Origin: Bordetella parapertussis
Lineage (GTDB): Bacteria; Pseudomonadota; Gammaproteobacteria; Burkholderiales; Burkholderiaceae_B
Direction: 5' to 3'
DNA length: 12,332 nucleotides
NCBI GenBank assembly: GCA_943331855.1
Contig: CALQNE010000083.1
Location: forward strand, 1 to 12,332
Every line of letters starts with the position of its first letter. The stretch's first letter is position 1. Below the pieces are notes generated by a model. It ran no database searches. It saw only the letters and a program-made list of their open reading frames with translations, and was not told the DNA's origin. Positions 6,856 to 12,332 of this stretch are shown here, piece after piece. The translations under genes were made by a program, and so were the position numbers.

Positions 6856-8363
6856 TAGCCAAATACACCATGTAAAAACCACCGCGGCTGCTCGTGATCG
6901 CGTTCACGATAGATCCAATAGCGCACAGCGTGTTGATCTTGTGCTACGAAGTAATCACGGGCAATGCGTGCGCCATCCCACCAGCCGCTTTCAATGCGTT
7001 CGGGGCCTCGTAATAATTTCAAAGACGTGATGTACATCGGACGATGCTCGTGCACCTTAAGTGGTAATGCCTGAGTCAGTAGCCAAAATGGCTGTTCACT
7101 TTGTGTGGGATCGTACTGATTGAAAGAGGGTGACTGAGTAGATGTCGAGGTTTTAAAGGCAATCGTTGCTGATTCTGATGCGCGTAGTGGGACCCAACGA
7201 TTGGCAAGCTCGGGGCGATGATCTGCGAAGTGTGCGGCTTTTAATACGTGTGTCGCACCGAGTCGTGCGGATAACAAGTCAAGCAGTCGTTGGTAATTCG
7301 CGGAGGCGTTGATCGGGTCAGCAAACAAGGTTGCGCTAGGTGCACTTTGTTGCATAAGCGTTTGACTCTGCAAAGTGAGTGCGACAACAGGCCCAGTCAA
7401 TACTTGGCGCGATAAGTGCTCGCGCAATAAAGGCATGAGTTGATTGACTAGCCAGACAGGTTCACTAAACGCAAGTTCAAGCCTTGTGGGCGGGCAACTA
7501 GCACGTGCACGCTCATAGTGTAAGTCGAGCGTGATGCTACGTAGAGCATAGCGCTTGGCGCGTAACCAGGTGCATAAGCGATGCGCCAGACGCTCTGACA
7601 CGGCGATGAGCGCCGACGTATGTTCAAGGCGCTCATATAAGTCAAGGTGATCTATAAATTGCTCGGGGGCAACATAAGGCGCTTGGTGCAATATTGTTGA
7701 GTCGTAGGCCTGATCAAGTTCGATCAGTAAGTCGGTTCCAACCCGTCGTTGTAAACCATCACGCGGCAAAGCACGTAAGCCAGCCAGCGTTTCGCAACCA
7801 ATGGCTTTGAGCCAAATTAAGTGCGGTCTTGCGCTCGGTAGTGCCGCGCAGGGTATACGGTTAAGTAAACGTACAAGGGTTGATTGATGGCAGGCATAGC
7901 GCGCAGAGGATTGTGTCGCCCGTGCTAAAAGCCAAGCCCCTGTTGCTGTCGGGGCAACGCTACTTCGCACTTGCAGCTTTAAATGTCGCAGCTGTTGTCG
8001 TAGACGTTGAACGATGAGACGAATACCACCGAATAGTCGCAAACTTGAGGTCGCATCGATCAGTAAGGTGTCATCGCTGTATTGATAGACTGCAGGTGAA
8101 TACGCAAGTGCGACTTGCGCAGCTTGCGTATAGGCGCGTTGCTCTGCCGCTTCGTCTCTTTGAAAAAGTAGGCATTCAGGTGCCAAACTGCGCACCGTCG
8201 CGCAGCGCATCCCCAGCGTCAACCCACAATGCTGCGCGCCACGCGTTGCAGCAATGAGCACCTCGTGTTCAAACACGGCTGCGGCTGCTGGCTCAGTCAG
8301 CCAACGGAGTCGCCAGGTATCGAGACTGAGGTTGTGCAGGTGTAAGCCGATCCATCGTGTCAT
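6855..8363 (-). CDS. imuB: ImuB, non-catalytic Y-family polymerase-like mutasome scaffold
   Basis: The 502-residue protein has the Y-family polymerase fold but lacks the catalytic acids. The N-terminal metal motif DxD is replaced by HLH (8-10 in WIGLHLHNLSLD), and the second motif SxDE reads SDDT (96-99 in YSDDTLLIDATSSLRLFGG). In characterised systems ImuB bridges DnaE2, ImuA and the beta clamp. A clamp-like motif may be SATLF (343-347). The C-terminus carries the ImuB hallmark GPERIESGWWDG (453-464), then RDYFVA and WFLHGVFG. The open frame reaches back to an ATG at 8639, but that part overlaps imuA out of frame and resembles nothing. The ATG at 8363 starts the conserved N-terminus. This start lies inside imuA, overlapping its last 71 bases, with no strong Shine-Dalgarno, so translation is probably coupled to imuA. 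The stop overlaps the dnaE2 start by one base. Confidence 0.95.
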   Translation of the reverse strand: MTRWIGLHLHNLSLDTWRLRWLTEPAAAAVFEHEVLIAATRGAQHCGLTLGMRCATVRSLAPECLLFQRDEAAEQRAYTQAAQVALAYSPAVYQYSDDTLLIDATSSLRLFGGIRLIVQRLRQQLRHLKLQVRSSVAPTATGAWLLARATQSSARYACHQSTLVRLLNRIPCAALPSARPHLIWLKAIGCETLAGLRALPRDGLQRRVGTDLLIELDQAYDSTILHQAPYVAPEQFIDHLDLYERLEHTSALIAVSERLAHRLCTWLRAKRYALRSITLDLHYERARASCPPTRLELAFSEPVWLVNQLMPLLREHLSRQVLTGPVVALTLQSQTLMQQSAPSATLFADPINASANYQRLLDLLSARLGATHVLKAAHFADHRPELANRWVPLRASESATIAFKTSTSTQSPSFNQYDPTQSEQPFWLLTQALPLKVHEHRPMYITSLKLLRGPERIESGWWDGARIARDYFVAQDQHAVRYWIYRERDHEQPRWFLHGVFG

Positions 8364-9033
8364 GGGTAAATGTTGAAAGTGATTCGGTGAGCGGCATTGC
8401 GAGCCTGATGATGTGTCCGCAAGCGGGGCCGCGACGCTTGATGATTGACAGGGTGAGGGCGCCTGTTGGTTCAGGTGCCAAACGCAATCGCAAGGCGGCC
8501 GGCGAAGCGTCGCTTTGTACGACTTGAGGACGAAACAAAAAAAATAGTGTTTGGCTGCTTTGAGCGGCCAGATGCAAACGTTTGAGGACTGCCGTTTGAA
8601 TTGGATGCGCCCAAAACAGTAAGGCCGCGCAACTGCCATCTTTTAATATCTGCTCGGCCGCCCAATAAGCATCGCGCGCACGTTGTGGTGCTAAATAAAG
8701 CAATCGCTGGGGATTGAGTCGCCAACTTAGCCAGCAAGTGATGTTGGGTGGATAGGGGGGCTGCAGCAGCACAATTGGCTGAGAGCTCGGTGTGGCTTGT
8801 AACGCATGCTGTAAGAGTTTGACTTCGCCAATGCCGGCGTATGGTGTCAGTAGTTCAATGAGCACCCCCGTCGGCCAGCCCTTGCCGGGGAGTTCGGCAT
8901 CAAGCGCTGTAAATCCGGTCGAGATTGTGAGGCCTGTGCGCGCGCCAAGCTGTGAGCCTCGCCAAAGCGCAGGATGTAGCTTGAGCAGTGAAGCAGAGGC
9001 GCCTTGAGTAGGTATGATTGGCGTAGGCATCAT
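8293..9033 (-). CDS. imuA: ImuA, RecA-like mutasome accessory protein
   Basis: The protein has 246 residues (or 245, since it begins with two consecutive ATGs at 9033 and 9030). ImuA signatures are LHPALWRGSQLG (19-30), 'TISTGFTALDAELPGKGWPTGVLIELL' with the conserved GIGE (67-70), 'LLYLAPQRARDAYWAAEQILKDGSCAALLFW' and 'LRLRLAPEP'. It is a member of the RecA/SulA-like family. It has no canonical Walker A GxxxxGKT, as is usual for ImuA. In characterised systems ImuA modulates RecA and interacts with ImuB, and is needed for SOS mutagenesis. The last 23 residues (from about HDTMDRL) are encoded in the overlap with imuB and look non-conserved. It is the first gene of the mutasome operon, 18 bases downstream of a near-consensus LexA box. 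No clear Shine-Dalgarno precedes the start. Confidence 0.93.
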   Translation of the reverse strand: MMPTPIIPTQGASASLLKLHPALWRGSQLGARTGLTISTGFTALDAELPGKGWPTGVLIELLTPYAGIGEVKLLQHALQATPSSQPIVLLQPPYPPNITCWLSWRLNPQRLLYLAPQRARDAYWAAEQILKDGSCAALLFWAHPIQTAVLKRLHLAAQSSQTLFFLFRPQVVQSDASPAALRLRLAPEPTGALTLSIIKRRGPACGHIIRLAMPLTESLSTFTHDTMDRLTPAQPQSRYLATPLAD

Positions 9034-9045
9034 CGATCATCAAAA

Positions 9046-9077
9046 TAAATATACTGTACAAATATACAGTATATTTA
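9046..9077. promoter_or_regulatory. LexA (SOS) box controlling imuA-imuB-dnaE2
   Basis: The core CTGTACAAATATACAG (9054-9069) fits the CTGT-N8-ACAG consensus exactly. With its flanks it reads TACTG...CAGTA, matching the outer bases of the Escherichia coli consensus. The symmetry continues further: the arms TAAATATACTGT and ACAGTATATTTA are perfect over 12 bases each around an 8-base centre. It ends 12 bases before the imuA start. A possible minus-strand -35 (TTGTCA, 9087-9082) lies on the imuA-distal side of the palindrome. With 17-base spacing it would put the -10 (TATTTG, 9064-9059) inside the box, so bound LexA would block RNA polymerase. The -35/-10 call is weak; the LexA box call is strong. 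Confidence 0.92.
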
Positions 9078-9109
9078 CGCCTGACAACAACGATATTCTT
9101 TCGTATGCC

Positions 9110-9901
9110 TTAAAACGATACGATGCGTGCGCTCATAAAATCGACGCGCCAATTTTGATCACCCACGACTTGGCCGAGCGCGTCGTAGCGCTTTTCGTAA
9201 AACAAGGCATAACCATCGCGGTGTTTCAAAATGATTGTTGTGCAGCGTGTGCCATAGCGTTCATTTTGTATGAAAGGGCTGCCCAGCAGTTTTTCGCGAT
9301 CAATACCAACGCCCGTGTCGGGTAACTCATGGTCGGCGGCTCGACTCGTATCTTGAAAAATCTCAAAAAGTCGTGCCGGGGCTGGTTGGCGTGCCTCAGT
9401 CAGGTGTTCTGAGACGCTTCGCTTGGTACGAAGCAGTTTAGGCCACGGTGTATTCAGGGTCGCGTTTGATACACCGGTCACACCATCGGGGACTTTGCTC
9501 GGTGCGCCAGGCTCGCGATTTGAGTAATACCAAAGCCCGCTTTGATCGCCCGCCAACAAATTGAAACCGTTGTATGAGGCACCTTGTTGCTCAAGCGTTT
9601 GCAAATACTGTGCAGCAGGCTGCTTTTGCCGTAGATATTGCTCTGCGAGTAAGCCGCGTGAGGGTGCTTGTAGATCACGCCCACCGGGCTCTCGATAATT
9701 GGTGAGCAGGGCGACACGTCCTGCGGTCGTGATGCCAAGCCACGTGCCTCCAGCCTGTAAATCTCGTCCTGCCAGCAGATCAGGGGCATCCGGCCAAGGC
9801 TGGGCCGCCTCGGTCGGACGCAGGTGTAATTCATCGCGATTTGCCACAACAATGAGCGGCCACTCTGGCAAAACGTTTTGAGCAAAAATGGCTAAACACA
9901 T
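9110..9901 (-). CDS. NRDE/TANGO2-family protein
   Basis: The 263-residue protein matches the full length of the NRDE (TANGO2) family. It starts MC, with the family's conserved Cys2. It then has the name-giving NRDE at 21-24, 'AGRDLQAGGTWLGI' (44-57), 'ALLTNYRE' (64-71), SRG (81-83) and 'YNGFNLLAGD' (109-118). A basic/aromatic C-terminal region contains 'YGTRCTTIIL' (about 217-226). The family is found from bacteria to animals. In animals it has been linked to heme trafficking and lipid homeostasis, while the bacterial role is unclear. There is no signal peptide, so it should be cytoplasmic. It follows the DMT transporter gene by 7 bases on the same strand and is probably co-transcribed. An AAGGA lies about 13 bases before the ATG. 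Its end is 32 bases from the LexA palindrome of imuA, and no separate terminator is visible between them. Confidence 0.93.
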   Translation of the reverse strand: MCLAIFAQNVLPEWPLIVVANRDELHLRPTEAAQPWPDAPDLLAGRDLQAGGTWLGITTAGRVALLTNYREPGGRDLQAPSRGLLAEQYLRQKQPAAQYLQTLEQQGASYNGFNLLAGDQSGLWYYSNREPGAPSKVPDGVTGVSNATLNTPWPKLLRTKRSVSEHLTEARQPAPARLFEIFQDTSRAADHELPDTGVGIDREKLLGSPFIQNERYGTRCTTIILKHRDGYALFYEKRYDALGQVVGDQNWRVDFMSARIVSF

Positions 9902-9908
9902 AACAAAA

Positions 9909-10823
9909 TCAAGATCCTTGCGCGCGTGGGTGTTGAGGCGAAAGGTTAACCAAAATAACGCCGGTCATCACCATCAAGGCCCCCAAAATGAAATCGAAAT
10001 GAAGGGGCTCATCGAGTAACCATACCCCAAACCCCACGCCAATCAACGGCGTCATAAAGGTAAAGATCGAGACTCGCGAAGCTAAATAGTGTCTGAGTAA
10101 CCAAAACCAGATCAATAAACTAAAAAACGAAATCACCACGCCCTGGGCCAGAATGCTTGCAATTAAAACAGGGCTCCAGTGGATGTTTGACTCACCTGTG
10201 GCGACGCAGGCCAAGAGTAGACCGATCCCAGCCCCGAGCAATTGATAGAGAGTGGTTTGTGTGGCAGCAATACGCGCCAAACCAGAGCAACGGATCATCA
10301 CCGTGGTGACGGCCCAAAGAAGACCTGCACCTAGACCAAGAAAATCGCCGAGCAGCATGCTGGCACTGAACGAGGTTTGTGTGCTTGGTCCCCAGAACGC
10401 CAGACCAATCCCACCAAAACAGGTCAGAACACCTGCCCATTGCCACCAGTTCAGCCTTTCGTCAGGGCGCCAGTAATGCAGGCCGAGCGCAGTAAAGATT
10501 GGGGCGGTATACAAAAAAACCACCATGTGCGATGCGCTGGTGTATTTCAACCCCTCGCCGATCATCCCCCATTCAAGGGCAAATAACGCCCCCACTGTCA
10601 TCCCTGTTTTCCAAGGGCCTCGCCATATCGCCAGCGAGATCCCTCTGCGCCACATAAAAACGGCGAGTAAGAGGCAACCGATACAGGAACGCAGGGCAAT
10701 TTGCATGTTCGGACGGATATCCTCGATGCTGAGCTTAAAAAGCACTTGTTGCCCACCCCAAATCGCACAGAGCATCGCAATGCAAAGAAAGGCTGTCAGA
10801 TCTAAGGGTTTACGGTCATTCAT
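9909..10823 (-). CDS. DMT-superfamily (EamA) membrane transporter
   Basis: This 304-residue protein has about ten hydrophobic helices in two EamA repeats. The first repeat begins 'FLCIAMLCAIWGGQQVLFK' (12-30) and ends near residue 145. The second begins around 157 ('LLGDFLGLGAGLLWAVTTVMIR') and closes with 'LGALMVMTGVILVNLSP'. The end-of-repeat signature TPLIGVGFGVWLLDEPLHFDFILGA (258-282) is typical of the drug/metabolite transporter superfamily. Length matches the usual 290-310. Members export amino acids, metabolites or drugs, and sequence alone does not reveal the substrate. It is in the inner membrane. The ATG at 10823 is the only good start, though no strong Shine-Dalgarno precedes it. 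The gene is divergent from folC across a 131-base gap and is followed after 7 bases by the NRDE gene, so the two look like an operon. Confidence 0.93.
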   Translation of the reverse strand: MNDRKPLDLTAFLCIAMLCAIWGGQQVLFKLSIEDIRPNMQIALRSCIGCLLLAVFMWRRGISLAIWRGPWKTGMTVGALFALEWGMIGEGLKYTSASHMVVFLYTAPIFTALGLHYWRPDERLNWWQWAGVLTCFGGIGLAFWGPSTQTSFSASMLLGDFLGLGAGLLWAVTTVMIRCSGLARIAATQTTLYQLLGAGIGLLLACVATGESNIHWSPVLIASILAQGVVISFFSLLIWFWLLRHYLASRVSIFTFMTPLIGVGFGVWLLDEPLHFDFILGALMVMTGVILVNLSPQHPRAQGS

Positions 10824-10876
10824 GTGCGAGCAATTTTAGTTGAAATGGGCAGCAGCCACGATAGACAGTGCACGGC

Positions 10877-10893
10877 CGACCCTTAACGGGTCG
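10877..10893. repeat. Inverted repeat in the divergent EamA-transporter/folC promoter gap
   Basis: CGACCC-TTAAC-GGGTCG has perfect 6-base arms around a 5-base centre, near the middle of the 131-base gap between the divergent EamA gene and folC. It has no T-run, so it is not a terminator. Its position would suit a repressor site acting on both directions, or a leader hairpin of folC. I could not identify convincing -35/-10 pairs for either gene in this gap. Confidence 0.3.
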
Positions 10894-10954
10894 TCGCAGC
10901 CAATGGCCCACACTGCTAAACTGCAGCCTCGCTTGATGAAATAAAGCTGCGCCC

Positions 10955-12268
10955 GTGATGACCCTTGCTGCCCCCTCAACTACCGCAACGCTGGCCGAAT
11001 GGCTGAGCTATCTTGAACAGCTGCACCCAAGCGCGATTGATATGGGTCTTGAGCGTGTGCGCCAAGTCGCTGACCGCCTACCACTTCAGACGAGCGCGCT
11101 TAAGATCGTCGTAGGTGGTACGAATGGCAAGGGTTCGACCTGCGCCATGCTCGAAGCGATTTTGTTGGCGGCAGGCTACCGCGTCGGGCTTTATACCTCG
11201 CCACATCTGGTCCACTTCAACGAGCGTGTTCGCATCAATGGTGAAATCGTTTCTGATGCTGAATTCGTGCGTTATTTCAGTATGGTCGAGTCGGCTCGCC
11301 AGGGGGTCTCGTTAACCTACTTTGAATATTCAACCCTCGCAGCTCTGGCGATGTTTGCCGCAGCGTCGCTTGACGTCCTGGTGCTTGAGGTCGGGCTCGG
11401 TGGGCGACTCGATGCCGTCAATATTGTTGATGCCGATTGCTCAATTATCACCAGTGTTGATATTGATCATGTCGAATGGCTAGGGGATACGCGCGAAAAA
11501 ATTGGCTTCGAAAAGGCGCATATCTATCGCAAAGATCGCCCTGCGATTTGTAGCGATCCTTCGCCGCCACAATCTTTGCTTGATTATGCCCAAACGCTTG
11601 GGTGCGATCTTTGGCTGTTTGGTCGGGATTTTAATTACTCGGGTGATCGGCAGCAGTGGGCTTTTGCCGGTCGACAGCAACGCCGTAACGCCTTGGCCTA
11701 TCCTGCCTTACGCGGCGCCAATCAGTTATTGAATGCATCAGGCGTCTTGGCCGCGCTTGAGGCGCTGCGCGAGCGATTAGCCGTTCCGCAGCAAGCGGTC
11801 CGTCTGGGCCTACTGCAAGCCTCCCTTCCGGGGCGTTTTCAGATTTTGCCTGGACAGCCGACCGTTATTCTTGATGTAGCCCATAATCCGCACGCCGCAG
11901 CCGTTTTAGAAAAAAATCTTGGCAATATGGGATTTCATCCTTATACCTATGCCGTTTTCGGGATGCTCTCTGATAAAGATATCAACGCAGTTGTGCAACA
12001 ACTTGCGCCGCGTGTTGATCACTGGTTTTGCGCCGCATTGCCAGGCCCACGCGGATTGGCGGCTGAACAATTGGCCCTGAAAGTGCAACAAGCGCTTGAG
12101 GGTCTGGGCAAGCCCAATGAGCCCCATTCGGGTGTAACCGCGTGTGCGACGGTCGCCGAGGCACTTGAGTCCGCCCACAAACGAAGCAAGCCGGATGATA
12201 GAATCATCGTATTCGGATCGTTTCTGACCGTCGCTGGGGCACTTCAAGCCAGTGGGCGGTCTGCTTAA
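10955..12268 (+). CDS. folC: Bifunctional dihydrofolate synthase/folylpolyglutamate synthase FolC
   Basis: FolC adds glutamate to dihydropteroate to make dihydrofolate, then lengthens the polyglutamate tail of tetrahydrofolates, using ATP in the cytoplasm. The 437-residue protein has the Mur-ligase ATP-binding loop VGGTNGKGST (53-62), the FolC signature LYTSPHLVHFNERVRING (79-96), the magnesium/ATP region 'LEVGLGGRLDAVN' (144-156), 'SVDIDHVEWLG' and the C-terminal domain motif ILDVAHNPHAA (305-315). The segment around the lysine that is carbamylated in characterised FolC reads GFEKAHIYR (184-192) where EKAG is usual; Lys187 is kept. Translation could start at GTG 10955 or at the adjoining ATG 10958; neither has a clear Shine-Dalgarno. 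Upstream is the divergent EamA gene, not accD, which often precedes folC in this group. The downstream neighbours are outside the window. Confidence 0.97.
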   Translation: MMTLAAPSTTATLAEWLSYLEQLHPSAIDMGLERVRQVADRLPLQTSALKIVVGGTNGKGSTCAMLEAILLAAGYRVGLYTSPHLVHFNERVRINGEIVSDAEFVRYFSMVESARQGVSLTYFEYSTLAALAMFAAASLDVLVLEVGLGGRLDAVNIVDADCSIITSVDIDHVEWLGDTREKIGFEKAHIYRKDRPAICSDPSPPQSLLDYAQTLGCDLWLFGRDFNYSGDRQQWAFAGRQQRRNALAYPALRGANQLLNASGVLAALEALRERLAVPQQAVRLGLLQASLPGRFQILPGQPTVILDVAHNPHAAAVLEKNLGNMGFHPYTYAVFGMLSDKDINAVVQQLAPRVDHWFCAALPGPRGLAAEQLALKVQQALEGLGKPNEPHSGVTACATVAEALESAHKRSKPDDRIIVFGSFLTVAGALQASGRSA

Positions 12269-12276
12269 ACGCCATT

Positions 12277-12295
12277 CGCCGATATCAGGCGCTTT
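12277..12295 (+). terminator. Possible weak terminator after folC
   Basis: CGCC and GGCG pair around GATATCA and are followed by CTTTT, starting 9 bases after the folC stop. Four base pairs and a short T-run make this a marginal call. folC is often in an operon with genes that follow it, which argues against complete termination. The rest of the window to base 12332 shows no gene I can support. Confidence 0.25.
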
Positions 12296-12332
12296 TCGGG
12301 TCTGTCTGTTTTTGAGTCAGGATGTTTGGATC

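Noticed and set aside
6856..6882. GTG start nine codons upstream for DnaE2.
   Set aside because: The ATG at 6855 forms a TAATG coupling with the imuB stop and starts the conserved N-terminal sequence.
8364..8639. In-frame upstream extension of ImuB by 92 codons to an ATG at 8639.
   Set aside because: This part lies wholly inside imuA in another frame, resembles no ImuB N-terminus, and the conserved ImuB start motif (MTRWIGLHL) begins at 8363.
9014..9325. 103-codon plus-strand reading frame spanning the LexA box.
   Set aside because: It lies mostly antisense to the NRDE gene, crosses the operator and has no recognisable protein features.
11906..12247. 113-codon minus-strand reading frame within folC.
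   Set aside because: It is antisense to the conserved C-terminal domain of FolC and its translation shows no family features.
12322..12332. Possible start (ATGTTTGGA) of the next gene after folC.
   Set aside because: Only three codons are visible and the AGG directly abuts the ATG, too close for a ribosome binding site.

Overview
The window looks like chromosomal DNA of a betaproteobacterium, most likely Burkholderiales and perhaps an Alcaligenaceae-like lineage. That placement rests on recognised protein families: a three-gene imuA-imuB-dnaE2 cassette without a linked lexA, a proteobacterial-type LexA operator, a DUF35/thiolase pair and a Burkholderiales-like FolC. No marker gene fixes the taxon. 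Coding density is high. No RNA gene, CRISPR array, insertion sequence or prophage remnant was seen. No gene-free stretch exceeds about 150 bases.

Left part (1-3618). On the minus strand lies a thiolase-fold protein followed two bases later by its DUF35 zinc-ribbon/OB partner, which runs off the left edge. This pair probably acts on an acyl-CoA, either as a condensing enzyme or a retro-aldolase. Next come a minus-strand DUF423 membrane protein, a divergent plus-strand small lipoprotein of unrecognised family, and a plus-strand PaaI-like hotdog thioesterase. The thioesterase converges on a minus-strand GatB/YqeY-domain gene. A strong hairpin plus T-run ends the thioesterase transcript and physically includes the last codons of the yqeY gene.

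Centre (3727-9110). The SOS mutasome operon imuA-imuB-dnaE2 is on the minus strand: a RecA-like accessory protein, a catalytically dead Y-family scaffold and an error-prone C-family polymerase. imuA and imuB overlap by 71 bases. imuB and dnaE2 overlap by one base (TAATG). Just upstream of imuA is a near-consensus LexA box, CTGT-N8-ACAG, inside a larger palindrome with perfect 12-base arms. This predicts tight DNA-damage control of translesion mutagenesis.

Right part (9110-12332). A DMT/EamA transporter and an NRDE/TANGO2-family protein form a two-gene unit on the minus strand, just upstream of the LexA box. Divergently, on the plus strand, is folC (dihydrofolate/folylpolyglutamate synthase). 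The last 64 bases hold a possible weak terminator and no supportable gene.

Most of this is ordinary housekeeping and accessory metabolism. The best-supported distinctive element is the SOS-regulated mutasome with its strong operator. I found no convincing evidence of an undescribed system.
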